A stretch of DNA of 64,000 nt from Curtobacterium sp. BH-2-1-1 (GCF_001806325.1 NZ_CP017580.1:3731949-3795948), one strand, 5' to 3'; numbered from the stretch's first letter, positions 27,608 through 36,443 are shown. The notes: generated by a model not told the origin, from the letters alone. Made by a program: numbers and translations.

Positions 27608-28765
27608 CTACGGTGCGAGCGGCCCCAGCACCGACGCCGCGATCGTCCGCGCCGCCGAGTCCCGCGACGACGGGTGGTACTGGCCCGCCCGGACGTCCCG
27701 GGCCAGGCGCGCGAGCTCGCCACCGGCCCGGTAGGCGCCACCGCCCACGACCCGCATCGCCTCGTCCACGACGTGCTGCGCCGCGTCGACCGCCCGGGCC
27801 TTCGTCCCGACGAGCAACGGGAACCACCGCGGCCCGAGGTCGTCGAGCTCGTCGACAGACCGGGCGAGCGAGGTCACCTGCAGCTCGATCGCGTCGACCG
27901 TCCCGCGCATGTCCGCGATCGCCCGGCGCACGTCCGGGTCCGCGGACCGCGGTGTCCCGTCGAGTGCCGTGCGCGACCGCACCGCCGACACCGCGAGTGA
28001 CGCCGCACGGGCGGCGATCCCGACGTACACCGACGCCACGAGCAGCTCGAACGCCGCGAAGACGCCGAACACGAGCGGGTCATGGTTCGGCCCGACCGGC
28101 AGGGTCCGCACGATCCGGTCCGTCGGCACGTGCACGCCGTGCAGCTTCGTCGTACGACTCTGCGTCGCCCGCATCCCGAGGGTGTCCCAGTCGTCGAGGT
28201 GCTCGACGTCGCCGTCGGACCGCAGCACGAAACCGTGCACGAGCCGCGGCTCCGGCCCGGACCCGTCCTTGCCGAACACGCTCAGCACGTCCCACGCCGG
28301 GGCCAGCGAGGTGAAGACCTTCGTCCCCGTGAAGCGGTAGCCGCCGTCGCCGTCCGGCTCCGCCGTCGTCAACGAGTCGAAGAGGACGGCGTCGTTGCCC
28401 GGCTCGCTCACACCGAACGCGAGCAAGTGGTCGTCCGCCGCGTGGTCGGTGACGGCCTGGAGGAACGACCCACCCCGCGCAGTGACGGCGCGCGCCGCCT
28501 GCACCCAGACCTGGTGCATCCCGAGCCCCAGCGCCGTCGCCGGTGCGGCTTCCGCGAGCCGCCGCTGCACCGCGGTCGTCGCGGCGAGCCCCAGTCCGGC
28601 ACCGCCGCGTTCGACGGGCACCCCGAGCCGCAGGTAGCCGGCCGCCCGGAGTTCGTCGAGGTCCTCGGTGCAGAACGCGTTCGCGGCGTCGTAGCCGGGG
28701 GCGCGGGCGGCGATGCGCTCCAGCAGCTCGTCGCCCAGCACCGCCGCGGGGTTGGCCTTCGTCAT
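27608..28765 (-). CDS. Acyl-CoA dehydrogenase-family flavoprotein
   Basis: This 385-residue protein has the acyl-CoA dehydrogenase fold: an N-terminal helical domain (GYLRLGVPVERGGAGLG), a beta domain with FGVSEPGNDA and YRFTGTKVFTSLAP, and a C-terminal four-helix bundle. VDEAMRVVGGGAYRAG replaces the usual VQ..GG.GY region, and the usual catalytic Glu is not evident. This places it nearer to the DszC/monooxygenase-like branch, so a flavin-dependent oxidation other than beta-oxidation is possible. ATG at 28765 is six bases from TAGTCT, a leaderless pattern. It is divergent from the SGNH hydrolase with only 23 bases between the start codons. Confidence 0.8.
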   Translation of the reverse strand: MTKANPAAVLGDELLERIAARAPGYDAANAFCTEDLDELRAAGYLRLGVPVERGGAGLGLAATTAVQRRLAEAAPATALGLGMHQVWVQAARAVTARGGSFLQAVTDHAADDHLLAFGVSEPGNDAVLFDSLTTAEPDGDGGYRFTGTKVFTSLAPAWDVLSVFGKDGSGPEPRLVHGFVLRSDGDVEHLDDWDTLGMRATQSRTTKLHGVHVPTDRIVRTLPVGPNHDPLVFGVFAAFELLVASVYVGIAARAASLAVSAVRSRTALDGTPRSADPDVRRAIADMRGTVDAIELQVTSLARSVDELDDLGPRWFPLLVGTKARAVDAAQHVVDEAMRVVGGGAYRAGGELARLARDVRAGQYHPSSRDSAARTIAASVLGPLAP

Positions 28766-28771
28766 GCCACG

Positions 28772-28781
28772 AGACTATGGT
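28772..28781. promoter_or_regulatory. Overlapping divergent -10 boxes (acyl-CoA dehydrogenase / SGNH hydrolase)
   Basis: AGACTATGGT holds TAGTCT on the minus strand (28772-28777, six bases before the dehydrogenase ATG) and TATGGT on the plus strand (28776-28781, seven bases before the SGNH GTG). The two boxes share two bases, so RNA polymerase could open only one promoter at a time. Confidence 0.6.
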
Positions 28782-28788
28782 CCGAGGA

Positions 28789-29583
28789 GTGTCAGCTCGT
28801 CATCCGTGGTCCAGGTACGTCGCGATCGGTGACTCGTTCACCGAGGGGATCGGCGACCCCGACCCCACCGTCCCCGGCGGGAACCGTGGCTGGGCGGACC
28901 GGGTGGCCGAGGTCCTGGCGAACCAGTCCGAGGACTTCGCCTACGCCAACCTGGCGATCCGCGGGCGACTCCTGCAGCAGATCATCGACGAGCAGGTCGA
29001 ACCGGCCCTCGCCCTCCGTCCCGACCTCGTCACGGTGTCGGCGGGTGGCAACGACATCATCCGGCCGGGCTCCGACCCCGACGAGCTCGCCGAGCGTGTG
29101 GACGCGATGGTGTCCCGGCTGCGGAGCGACGGCGCGACCGTGGTGCTCTTCACCGGTCCGGACGTCGGCATGACCCCGGTGCTCGGGATGGTCCGCGGCA
29201 AGACGGCGATCTACAACGAGAACCTGCACGCCATCGCGCTGAAGCACGGCGCCCTCGTCGCGAACATGTGGGCGCTCCGGGTCCTCCGCGACCCGAGGAT
29301 GTGGGCTCCGGACCGGCTGCACCACTCCCAGATGGGCCACGCGACCGTCGCCGCCGCGGTGCTGGACGCGCTCGGCGTCGAGCACGGGCTCGAACCGTTC
29401 AACCCCGAGCCGCTCGAGGCCCGTCCGTGGCGGGAGGCCCGCGCCGAGGACCTCGGCTGGGCGCGCGAGTACCTCGTGCCGTGGGTGGTCCGGCGGATCA
29501 GGCACACGTCCTCGGGCGACGGCGTGACCCCGAAGCGACCCGAGCTGCAGGACGTCGTCGAGCACAAGTCCGACACCCCGTAG
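28789..29583 (+). CDS. SGNH/GDSL-type esterase
   Basis: This 264-residue hydrolase has the SGNH blocks in order: YVAIGDSFTEGIGD (Ser, block I), ANLAIRG (Gly, block II), VSAGGNDIIRPG (Asn, block III) and APDRLHHSQMGHATVA (Asp-His, block V). No signal peptide is visible, so it is probably cytoplasmic. GTG at 28789 is preferred over the in-frame ATG at 28777, because that ATG lies inside the TATGGT -10 box seven bases upstream; the message is then leaderless. Its stop is seven bases from the facing serine-hydrolase stop. The substrate is unknown. Confidence 0.88.
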   Translation: MSARHPWSRYVAIGDSFTEGIGDPDPTVPGGNRGWADRVAEVLANQSEDFAYANLAIRGRLLQQIIDEQVEPALALRPDLVTVSAGGNDIIRPGSDPDELAERVDAMVSRLRSDGATVVLFTGPDVGMTPVLGMVRGKTAIYNENLHAIALKHGALVANMWALRVLRDPRMWAPDRLHHSQMGHATVAAAVLDALGVEHGLEPFNPEPLEARPWREARAEDLGWAREYLVPWVVRRIRHTSSGDGVTPKRPELQDVVEHKSDTP

Positions 29584-29590
29584 CGCTCGA

Positions 29591-30958
29591 TCAGTCGGCG
29601 GGGCGGCGCAGGGTCAGCGGACCGTCGTGCAGCGGCTCGGTGGCCCACGACGCGGTGGCGGTCCCGGCCGCGAGGTCGATGCGCACGTGCGCGAGGTGCG
29701 GCGTCTCCACGAACCGGACATCGACGAGCACGGTGCCGTCCGGTGCGACCGCACCGCTCGCGGCGAGGGGACCGTCGACCGCCCACTCCCCCTCGCCGAC
29801 CGGTACCGAGAGCGTCCCGCCGTCGACCTCGAGGGCCGCGCGCCACCGGTCGCCGTCGCGCGTGAAGCCGATCCGGTCGATGTCGTCACCGCGGAACGGA
29901 CCGGCACCGAGGTCGGGGAGGCGACCGCCCTGCACCGGGGGCAGTCCCAGGGAGGCGAGCCGCGCCTCCAGGTCCGCATCCGCGGCCGCGTCGAGGTCCG
30001 CAGCGTCGACGGCGGGCAGGAGGTGCTGCCAGGCCGCGTCGAGGACAGCCTGCATGTCGAGGCTCTGGCCGGTGAGCGCGAGGACGACGTCCTGCTCCGG
30101 CAGGACGACGCAGAACTGGCCGTAGGCGCCGTCGCCGCGGAAGCCGTGGCGGGCCATCCAGAACTGGAAGCCGTAGCCCTGCGACCAGTCCGGGTTGCCC
30201 TCGTCGGGGTTCGCCACCTGCGTGCTCGTGGCGGCGGCGACCCAGTCCTCGTCGAGGATCCGCTCGCCCGCCCACACGCCGCGCTGCAGGTACAGCTGGC
30301 CGAGCGCGGCGATCGCCGACGTCGGGGCGTAGCACCCGCTGAACCCGAGCTCAGCGCCGGTCTCGTCCCGGCGCCACGCCAGGTCGTCGATGCCGAGCGG
30401 GTCGAGCAGCCGCGGGCGCAGGTAGTCGACCAGGGTGCCGCCGCTGACCCGCCGGACGATGGCGGCGAGCGTGTAGGTGCACGGCTGGTTGTACGCGAAG
30501 ACGGTGCCGGGCTCCTCGTCGGGCGGCGTGAGCAGGAACCCGCGGACGAGGTTCTCCGGATCGGCGGAGCGGGCGCGGTCGAGGGCTTCCTCTCGGTGGC
30601 CGCTCGCCATCGCGAGCAGGTGCCGGACGCGGATGCGGCGGCTGCGTTCGTCGGTGATCTCGGCGTCGAGCTCCGGGAAGTACGAGAGGGCGGTGGCGTC
30701 GAGGTCGATGAGCCCCTCGCGGACGGCGATCCCGACGGCGGCGGCGGTGAAGCTCTTGCTGAGGGAGTAGAGCAGGTGGACGCGGTCCTCGGCGTAGGGC
30801 TGCCACCAGCCCTGGGCGGCCACCAGACCGTGGCGGAGCAGCACGATGCTGTGCGGTTCGACGTCGGGCGTCGACTCGAGGGCGTCGAGGAACCGGGCGA
30901 GGCCACGGGCGTCGATGCCGAGGGCGGACGGGGTGGACCGGGGGAACGTCGTCGTCAC
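29591..30958 (-). CDS. Serine hydrolase of the beta-lactamase/penicillin-binding family
   Basis: This 455-residue protein has the class C-like triad elements: SLSKS (Ser-x-x-Lys) near residue 67, and YNQPCTYTLAA as the Tyr-x-Asn equivalent. GYGFQFWMARH and GAYGQFCVVLP precede the third conserved strand. The C-terminal ~130 residues form an extra beta-rich domain. There is no signal peptide, so it is probably a cytoplasmic esterase or peptidase, not a resistance enzyme. GTG at 30958 is seven bases from TAGTGT, matching the leaderless pattern. Confidence 0.87.
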   Translation of the reverse strand: MTTTFPRSTPSALGIDARGLARFLDALESTPDVEPHSIVLLRHGLVAAQGWWQPYAEDRVHLLYSLSKSFTAAAVGIAVREGLIDLDATALSYFPELDAEITDERSRRIRVRHLLAMASGHREEALDRARSADPENLVRGFLLTPPDEEPGTVFAYNQPCTYTLAAIVRRVSGGTLVDYLRPRLLDPLGIDDLAWRRDETGAELGFSGCYAPTSAIAALGQLYLQRGVWAGERILDEDWVAAATSTQVANPDEGNPDWSQGYGFQFWMARHGFRGDGAYGQFCVVLPEQDVVLALTGQSLDMQAVLDAAWQHLLPAVDAADLDAAADADLEARLASLGLPPVQGGRLPDLGAGPFRGDDIDRIGFTRDGDRWRAALEVDGGTLSVPVGEGEWAVDGPLAASGAVAPDGTVLVDVRFVETPHLAHVRIDLAAGTATASWATEPLHDGPLTLRRPAD

Positions 30959-30965
30959 CCGTCCG

Positions 30966-30971
30966 ACACTA
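30966..30971 (-). promoter_or_regulatory. -10 box of the serine-hydrolase gene (leaderless)
   Basis: TAGTGT on the minus strand ends seven bases before the GTG start. Confidence 0.55.
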
Positions 30972-31128
30972 CGTCGCCGCGGGTCGTCACGCGCAGCGCT
31001 TCGGTCCGTGTCCTCGTCGGTCTGTCTGAGAGTCACGGCATCTGCGTCACGGGTGCCGTCCACCGGCGCACGCCAGGATCGATCGGCAGCAGCACAGCAC
31101 GGACGGCACGACGGCACGAGGGGGTCCG

Positions 31129-32451
31129 ATGACGACGGCGGACCACCCGCGGAGACGGCCGACCACGGCGGTCTGGGCGCTCCTCGTCGCCGTCGCCACC
31201 GGCCTGCTCGCGTGGGTCCGCATCGGGAGCCCGGCCCGCGGCGTCGCCTGGGCGGAGGACTCCGGGCGCTTCCTCACCGACCGGCTCGCCCTCGGCCCGG
31301 TCCGCTCGGTGTGGCACCCGTACGACGGCTACCTGCACGTCCTGCCCCGGCTGGTGGTCGACGCCGCCGTCGCGCTCGGGCGGATCGACCTGTACGCGCT
31401 GTCCGTCTCGGCGATGTCGTGCGCGGCCCTCGGCGCGGTGTGCGGAACCGTCTTCGTCCTGGCGCGCGGCGTGGTGCGGGCCTGGCCGCTCCGGGTGCTC
31501 CTCGCGGCCGTCCCCGCCCTCGTCCCGCTGGCGCCCGTCGAGATCGCCGGGACCGCGGCGAACCTGCACTGGTACCTGCTGTTCGCGGCACCGTGGCTGC
31601 TCGCCCACCGTCCGCGGAGCTGGTGGTCGTCCGCGTGGACCGCCGTCGCGGTGGCGGTCGTGACCACGAGCGAGATCCAGGCCGCCGTGTTCCTGCCGCT
31701 CCTGCTGCTGGGCCGTCGGCAGCGTCGGGTCATCCCCGTCGCAGCAGTCGCCCTGCTCGGTGTCGCGGCACAGGTCACGGCAGCGCTGACGCACCCCCGT
31801 TCCGCCACGCACCGGGGTGGCATCACCTCGTTCCGGGACATGACCGCCGGGTTCGTCGCCCAGGTCGTCGGCGGCAGCGGGAACGCCGACGTCCGTGCGG
31901 TCGGAGCGTCCGTCTCCGCGCACGGCTGGTGGGTCGTCACCGTGCCGGCCGTGCTCCTCGTGGTGGCGGTCGTGGCCGCCCTCGTCCTGGCGGACTGGCG
32001 GACCCGGTGGATGCTCCTCGCCGTGAGCGTCGGCGCCGGCGTCGTCTGGTACGCGGCGCTCATCGTGAACCGGACGCCCGGCACGACGTGGTCCTCGTTC
32101 ACCCCGGCGGCGTGGGCGGGCACGGCGCCCCTGCGGTACGCGGCCGCGTCGTCGATGTTCCTGACCGCGGCGGTCGTCCTCGCCGCCGACGTGTTCCTCG
32201 CCCGCGCACGGTGGTCGTGGCGGGCAGCGGGCGCTGTGCTGGTCGTCGCCTCGGTCGTCGCGTTCGTGGCCGAGGCCGGGGCGGTGCCGCTCCGCGAGCA
32301 CGGGCCGCAGTGGTCCGCCGAGATCGAGCACCGAGCGTCGTACTGCGCGGCGCACCCGGGCGACACCGTCCGGGTCGGCGCGATGCCCAGGATCGCGGGG
32401 TGGGACGCGACCGTCCCGTGCGCGATGGTCGAGCGCGCCGTCGGCCGGTGA
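31129..32451 (+). CDS. Polytopic membrane protein, glycosyltransferase-C-like layout
   Basis: This 440-residue protein has about nine to ten hydrophobic segments. An early extracytoplasmic loop reads AWAEDSGRFLTDRLAL, with an acidic pair after the first helix, as in lipid-linked sugar transferases. SVWHPYDGYLHVLPRLVVD follows. It ends in a short outside domain with two cysteines (YCAAHPG and VPCAMV) that could form a disulphide. I recognise no exact family; a surface-polysaccharide role is a guess. ATG at 31129 follows GAGGGGG. It is a single gene ending four bases from the facing GNAT stop. Confidence 0.65.
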   Translation: MTTADHPRRRPTTAVWALLVAVATGLLAWVRIGSPARGVAWAEDSGRFLTDRLALGPVRSVWHPYDGYLHVLPRLVVDAAVALGRIDLYALSVSAMSCAALGAVCGTVFVLARGVVRAWPLRVLLAAVPALVPLAPVEIAGTAANLHWYLLFAAPWLLAHRPRSWWSSAWTAVAVAVVTTSEIQAAVFLPLLLLGRRQRRVIPVAAVALLGVAAQVTAALTHPRSATHRGGITSFRDMTAGFVAQVVGGSGNADVRAVGASVSAHGWWVVTVPAVLLVVAVVAALVLADWRTRWMLLAVSVGAGVVWYAALIVNRTPGTTWSSFTPAAWAGTAPLRYAAASSMFLTAAVVLAADVFLARARWSWRAAGAVLVVASVVAFVAEAGAVPLREHGPQWSAEIEHRASYCAAHPGDTVRVGAMPRIAGWDATVPCAMVERAVGR

Positions 32452-32455
32452 GGGC

Positions 32456-33130
32456 TCAGGCGCCCCGGCCCGCGCCGGCCGGGTCGCCGGGCGGCGGGCT
32501 GCCCGGGTCGCGGGGCAGTGGGCTGGCCGGGTCGCGGGGCGGCGGGCTGGCCGGGTCGCGGGGCAGTGGCACGGTGCCGGGGGTCGGGTCGGTCGCCAGG
32601 CGGGCGTGGGTCTCGACGTCGAAGCGGTCGTCGCCGTAGCGGAGCTTCTCGCGTTCCACTCCCTCGGCGCGGAACCCCGCCCGGGTCGCGACCGCGCACG
32701 ACGCCGGGTTGTTCGTGCGGTGCCCGAGTTCGAGGCGGTGCAGGCCGAGGGCGAAGGCGTCCTCGGCGGCGGCGGCGAGTGCGCGGGTCGCCAGGCCCCG
32801 GCCGCGGGCCTCCGGTCTGAGCCAGTACGAGATCCAGGCGGTGCCGTGGGTGTGCTCGATGGCCGTCACCCCGACGCAGCCGACGACGCGGGCACCGGCG
32901 CCGCCCGACCCGTCCGCGAAGTCCGCGACGTCCGCGACGTCCGCGACGATCGCCCAGTACCGGGCGTGCCCGTCGAACCGGTACGTCGCCCCGATGAACG
33001 CCTCCGCCGCCGCGACGTCGTCGAACCGCACACCGCCGAACTGGCGCGCGAGCTCCGGGTCCGCCGACGCCGCCAGCAGCACCGGCGCGTCGGACGACCG
33101 CCACGGGCGCACGGAGGCCGGCACCGTCAC
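32456..33130 (-). CDS. GNAT-family N-acetyltransferase with repetitive Pro-rich tail
   Basis: This 224-residue protein is RimJ/RimL-like. VRPWRSSDAPVLLAASADP opens the fold, WISYWLRPEARGRGLATRAL (near residues 110-129) is the acetyl-CoA loop, and LELGHRTNNPASCAVATRAGF is the C-terminal strand-helix. It may acetylate a protein N-terminus or small amine. A tandem 24-bp repeat encodes a DPASP-PPR-type tail of about 35 residues that is not part of the fold. GTG at 33130 overlaps the carboxypeptidase stop by four bases, so the two are co-translated. Confidence 0.85.
   Translation of the reverse strand: MTVPASVRPWRSSDAPVLLAASADPELARQFGGVRFDDVAAAEAFIGATYRFDGHARYWAIVADVADVADFADGSGGAGARVVGCVGVTAIEHTHGTAWISYWLRPEARGRGLATRALAAAAEDAFALGLHRLELGHRTNNPASCAVATRAGFRAEGVEREKLRYGDDRFDVETHARLATDPTPGTVPLPRDPASPPPRDPASPLPRDPGSPPPGDPAGAGRGA
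32485..32570. repeat. 24-bp tandem repeat in the GNAT 3' end
   Basis: Three to four imperfect 24-bp units (GGGTCGCGGGGC... pattern) encode the repeated Asp-Pro-Ala-Ser-Pro tail. The repeat keeps the frame and ends just before the stop codon. Confidence 0.75.
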
Positions 33131-34359
33131 GCGCCCTGGAACGGGTTCGTCCAGCGCCACCACACGCCCGGGTCGTCGATCGGCCGCTCGAGCACGAGCG
33201 GCACCGTCACCGGGTCGTGGTCCGTGATGGTGAACCGCACCGTGCCGACGCGCTCCCCCTTCGTGCCGAGGGTGATCTGCTCGAGCTTCGTCCTCGCGGA
33301 CACCTTCGTCCGCCCCCACACGAGCACCTCGGCCGCGGACCGCGACACCGCGTCCGCCTCGTCCTGCCACGGCGTCGAGAACGTGCCGAAGGTCTGCCCG
33401 GCGTGGGTGAGCGTGACGACCTGGAAGTTGTCGGCGACCGACCGGAGCAGCCGCTGGACGTCGACGTCGAGCGAGTCGTGGTCGACGCCGCCGAGCATCG
33501 CGCCGACGACCGTGACCTCCTTGCCACCGCGCTCGTACGTCGCCGCGAAGAGCAGGCACGCGCCGGCCTCGTCGAGCGTGCCGGTCTTGATGCCCTCGAC
33601 ACCGTCGAGCCCGAGCAGCTTGTTCGAGTTCTCGATCGCGCCGGCGCCGGGCACCGTGACCTGCTTCGTGCCGACGACCTCCTTCACCACCGGGTTCGCG
33701 AGGGCGAGCTGCCCGAGTTCGACGAGGTCGGTGGCCGTCGAGGTGTTGTGCGCGTCGAGGCCGGTCGGCTCCTGGATCGTGGTGTGGTCGAGTCCGTGCT
33801 CGTCGAGCCACTCGTCCGCCGCCTGGCGGTAGGCGTCCATCGACCCGAAGGCCCAGAGCGCCAGCGACCCGGCGTAGTTGTTCGCCGACTTCATGAGCAT
33901 GACCTGGAGCGTCTGGTACTCCGACAGCTGGAGGCCGGCGGGCATCGGCGCGACCTCGCCGTTCACCGCGAGGTACTTCGCGTACAGCGCCTGCATCCCG
34001 GGGCTGAAGGTGATCGTCGGGCCGGACTCCCCCGGCCGCAGCGGCTTCTCGTCGAGCACGACGAGCGCGGTGACGACCTTCGAGATGCTCGCGATCGACC
34101 GGGGCTTCGTGTCCCCGCTCGTGCGCAGGCTCTCGGGGAAGTCGGTGGCCTCGACCGCGGTGGCGCCGTAGCCGGGGAACGTCAGGTCCGGCACCGACGA
34201 CGTGGGCGCGGAGTACGTCGTGGTCGAGGCGCTCGCCGGGGCGAACGGCACGACCGCTGCGGCCACGAGGTAGCCGACCGCCAGCACGAGCACGGCGACG
34301 ACCGAGATGGTCACCGGCCTCCGGACGGCGGAACGGGGGCGGCGGACGACTCGTGACAC
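33127..34359 (-). CDS. D-alanyl-D-alanine carboxypeptidase (PBP5/DacA-like)
   Basis: This cell-wall enzyme trims the terminal D-Ala from peptidoglycan stem peptides. The 410-residue precursor has an N-terminal signal anchor (ISVVAVLVLAVGYLVAAAV). Active-site motifs are SISK (Ser-x-x-Lys), SANN (Ser-x-Asn) and KTGT (Lys-Thr-Gly). The penicillin-binding fold is followed by a C-terminal beta domain. No second anchor helix is evident, so it is probably held by the uncleaved N-terminal helix. TACGCT lies eight bases before the GTG start at 34359. Confidence 0.92.
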   Translation of the reverse strand: MSRVVRRPRSAVRRPVTISVVAVLVLAVGYLVAAAVVPFAPASASTTTYSAPTSSVPDLTFPGYGATAVEATDFPESLRTSGDTKPRSIASISKVVTALVVLDEKPLRPGESGPTITFSPGMQALYAKYLAVNGEVAPMPAGLQLSEYQTLQVMLMKSANNYAGSLALWAFGSMDAYRQAADEWLDEHGLDHTTIQEPTGLDAHNTSTATDLVELGQLALANPVVKEVVGTKQVTVPGAGAIENSNKLLGLDGVEGIKTGTLDEAGACLLFAATYERGGKEVTVVGAMLGGVDHDSLDVDVQRLLRSVADNFQVVTLTHAGQTFGTFSTPWQDEADAVSRSAAEVLVWGRTKVSARTKLEQITLGTKGERVGTVRFTITDHDPVTVPLVLERPIDDPGVWWRWTNPFQGA

Positions 34360-34367
34360 GGGAACCG

Positions 34368-34373
34368 AGCGTA
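34368..34373 (-). promoter_or_regulatory. -10 box of the carboxypeptidase-GNAT operon
   Basis: TACGCT on the minus strand is eight bases before the GTG at 34359, in the 48-base gap after the DUF1097 gene. Confidence 0.5.
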
Positions 34374-34407
34374 CCGGGGGCGGGTCCCCCGTGGCTGCGA
34401 GGACGCG

Positions 34408-35013
34408 CTAGGCGCGCGTCGGTGCGGGGTCGGACTGGAGGCGCGGCTCGCCCCCGCCGGCAGCCGTCGCGTCCGACGGGACGCCGGCCCCACCGCCGTC
34501 GGGTCCCGTCGGGCGCGCGAAGGTCCACCTCCGCGACAGGTACGCGAAGACGGGGCCTGCGGCGTTCATCACCACGACGGACACCCACGCTGCCCACACG
34601 TTGCCCGGTGCGAAGCCGAAGCCGCCGAAGTACGTCGCGAAGAAGGACGCGAACCCGAGGAACATCCCGGGGACCAGCGCGAACGCACGGACCCGGCCGG
34701 TGCACATCAGCGCGGTGTTGCACACGAGGATCACGACGCCGAGCACGACGTTCCGGGCGAACTGCCCGTCGCCGAGGAGCGTGCCGATCCGCTGGTCGAC
34801 GAGCACGATGACGAGGGCGAACGTCGACCCCACCGGCATCGTCGCCCAGAGCCGGGTGGCGTTCCGGAGCGTGGGCTTCGGCCCGAGCAGGAACATCCCC
34901 GCCCAGCTGATGAAGATCGCCCAGGTGGGCAGGTTCAGCGCTGTGCCCCCGATGAACGCGGTGGCACCGGCCAGGACGGAGGCGACGATCTCGTGCGGGA
35001 TCCGTTCACGCAT
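34408..35013 (-). CDS. DUF1097-family membrane protein
   Basis: This 201-residue protein has about five to six hydrophobic segments (VASVLAGATAFIGGTALN, TWAIFISWAGMFLLG, FALVIVLVD, NVVLGVVILVCNTALM and others) and a hydrophilic C-terminal tail. It resembles DUF1097 proteins, whose function is unknown. ATG at 35013 lies inside the 3' end of the amidohydrolase gene (8-base overlap), so the two are co-translated and share the 36394 operator. A transport role for the amidohydrolase substrate is an inference from context only. The tail codons contain a family-1 repeat arm (GGAGGCGCGG at about 34438). Confidence 0.72.
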   Translation of the reverse strand: MRERIPHEIVASVLAGATAFIGGTALNLPTWAIFISWAGMFLLGPKPTLRNATRLWATMPVGSTFALVIVLVDQRIGTLLGDGQFARNVVLGVVILVCNTALMCTGRVRAFALVPGMFLGFASFFATYFGGFGFAPGNVWAAWVSVVVMNAAGPVFAYLSRRWTFARPTGPDGGGAGVPSDATAAGGGEPRLQSDPAPTRA

Positions 35014-36295
35014 TGCTGAGCTCCTTCGATCGGGTGGTGCCGGTGGTGAGGACGGTGGTGCGGGTGGTCTCGGCGACGACGCGGCCGCGCTTCACGACGA
35101 GGGCGCGGTCCGGGCGGTCGAGCAGCACGCCCGCCGGGTCGGTGGTCGAGAGGAGCACGAGGTCGGCGTCGGCGCCGGGACGGATGCCGTAGGTCTCGGC
35201 GATCCCGACGACCCGTGCAGCCGAGGTCGTCGCCATGTCGAGGACGCGGGCGAGGTCCTCCGGTCCGGACAGGTGCCCGACCTGCGCGAGCAGCAACCCG
35301 ATGTCGAGCAGGTCGGCGTTGCCGAACGGGGTGAACGCGTTCCGCACGTTGTTCGACGAGTACGCACTCGTGACGCCGGCGGCCCAGAGGTCGCGGACCG
35401 GGACGACACCACGGCGGACGTCGTGGTCGTCGGCGCGACCGCCGAGGTGCAGGTCGGTCGCCGGCAGCGGGACGACCGCGACCCCCGCCTCGGCGAGCCG
35501 CGCGAACAGGTCGGCCCGCTCGGTCGAGGGCAGGCTCGCGGACGAGGTCATGTGCCCGAGCGCGACCCGGCCCTGCATCCCGCGGCGGACGACGGTGTCG
35601 GCGATGACCCGCGCGAGGGCGAACCGCGGGTCGCTCGTGTCGTCGGCGAAGTCGGCGTGCAGGTCCGCCGGCACGTCGAACTCCTCGGCGAGGTCGAGGA
35701 CGGTCTCGACGTGCTCGTGGCACTCGGCGAGGGACCGCTCGTTGTACGTGCAGCCGCCGATCACGTCCGCGCCGGCACCGAGCGCCTCGCGCAGGAGTGC
35801 GAGCGTCCCCGGCGCCTTCGCGATGCCCTCCTGCGGGAACGCGACGATCTGCAGGTCGAGGGCGTCGCGGTACTCGTCGCGGAGCCCCAGCAGGACCTCG
35901 ACGCCGGTCAACCCGACGATCGGGTCGACGTCGGGGTGTGCGCGGACCAGCGTCGTGCCGTTCGTGATCGCCTGGTCGAGCAGGGTGCGCGCGCGGTCCC
36001 GGACCGAGCCGTGCGTGAACCCGCGCTTGAGCTCCCCGGTGACGGCGATCGCCCCGGCGAGCGTCCCGTCCGGGTTCGGACGTTCCCGGTCGAGCAGGGC
36101 CTTGTCGACGTGCAGGTGCGACTCGACGAACCCGGGCACGACGACGCGGCCGGCGCAGTCGACGACCCGGGTGGCGGGGTCGCCGGGCACGGTGCCGACG
36201 GCTGCGGTCACCGCGGTGATCGTGCCGTGTTCGACGACGACGTCGACGAGGCCGGGCTCGTCGACCAGGCGGGCGTTGCGGAGGACCAGGTCCAC
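35006..36295 (-). CDS. Cytosine-deaminase-like amidohydrolase
   Basis: This 429-residue metal-dependent hydrolase is related to CodA/AtzC. HLHVDK (residues near 61-66) is the HxH motif after GRVVVPGFVES, DLHADFADD carries the next His, and VALGHMTSSA a further one. The usual acidic motif (DNVRDPF type) reads SSNNVRNAF, so the expected metal/catalytic Asp appears as Asn. GTG at 36295 is preceded by AGAGGGG about seven bases upstream. It heads the leftward arm of the amide island and is controlled from the promoter at 36386-36414. Substrate unknown; a cyclic amide or amidine is plausible. Confidence 0.82.
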   Translation of the reverse strand: MDLVLRNARLVDEPGLVDVVVEHGTITAVTAAVGTVPGDPATRVVDCAGRVVVPGFVESHLHVDKALLDRERPNPDGTLAGAIAVTGELKRGFTHGSVRDRARTLLDQAITNGTTLVRAHPDVDPIVGLTGVEVLLGLRDEYRDALDLQIVAFPQEGIAKAPGTLALLREALGAGADVIGGCTYNERSLAECHEHVETVLDLAEEFDVPADLHADFADDTSDPRFALARVIADTVVRRGMQGRVALGHMTSSASLPSTERADLFARLAEAGVAVVPLPATDLHLGGRADDHDVRRGVVPVRDLWAAGVTSAYSSNNVRNAFTPFGNADLLDIGLLLAQVGHLSGPEDLARVLDMATTSAARVVGIAETYGIRPGADADLVLLSTTDPAGVLLDRPDRALVVKRGRVVAETTRTTVLTTGTTRSKELSNA

Positions 36296-36385
36296 GACGG
36301 ACCCCTCTTCTTCATCGGTGGTCGGTTGACGCCACCCACCATTCGCCCGTCGTGTTTCCGGCTCCGTCGCAGCGTGTGACGGGCG

Positions 36386-36414
36386 TGTAAAAGTTGGTCG
36401 TACCAATGAGCCAA
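36386..36414 (-). promoter_or_regulatory. Promoter of the amidohydrolase-DUF1097 operon with embedded operator
   Basis: On the minus strand TTGGCT (36409-36414) and TTTACA (36386-36391) are 17 bases apart. The palindrome TTGGTCGTACCAA at 36394-36406 fills the spacer, so a bound regulator would block RNA polymerase. Confidence 0.55.
36394..36406. promoter_or_regulatory. FadR-type GntR operator
   Basis: TTGGTCGTACCAA is a perfect inverted repeat containing TGGTNNNACCA, the half-site arrangement known for FadR-subfamily GntR regulators. It lies 37 bases before the divergent gntR start. A further ACCA half-site occurs at about 36418-36421. Confidence 0.7.
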
Positions 36415-36443
36415 GCAGACCAATGGACCCTAGGCTCCTGCCC

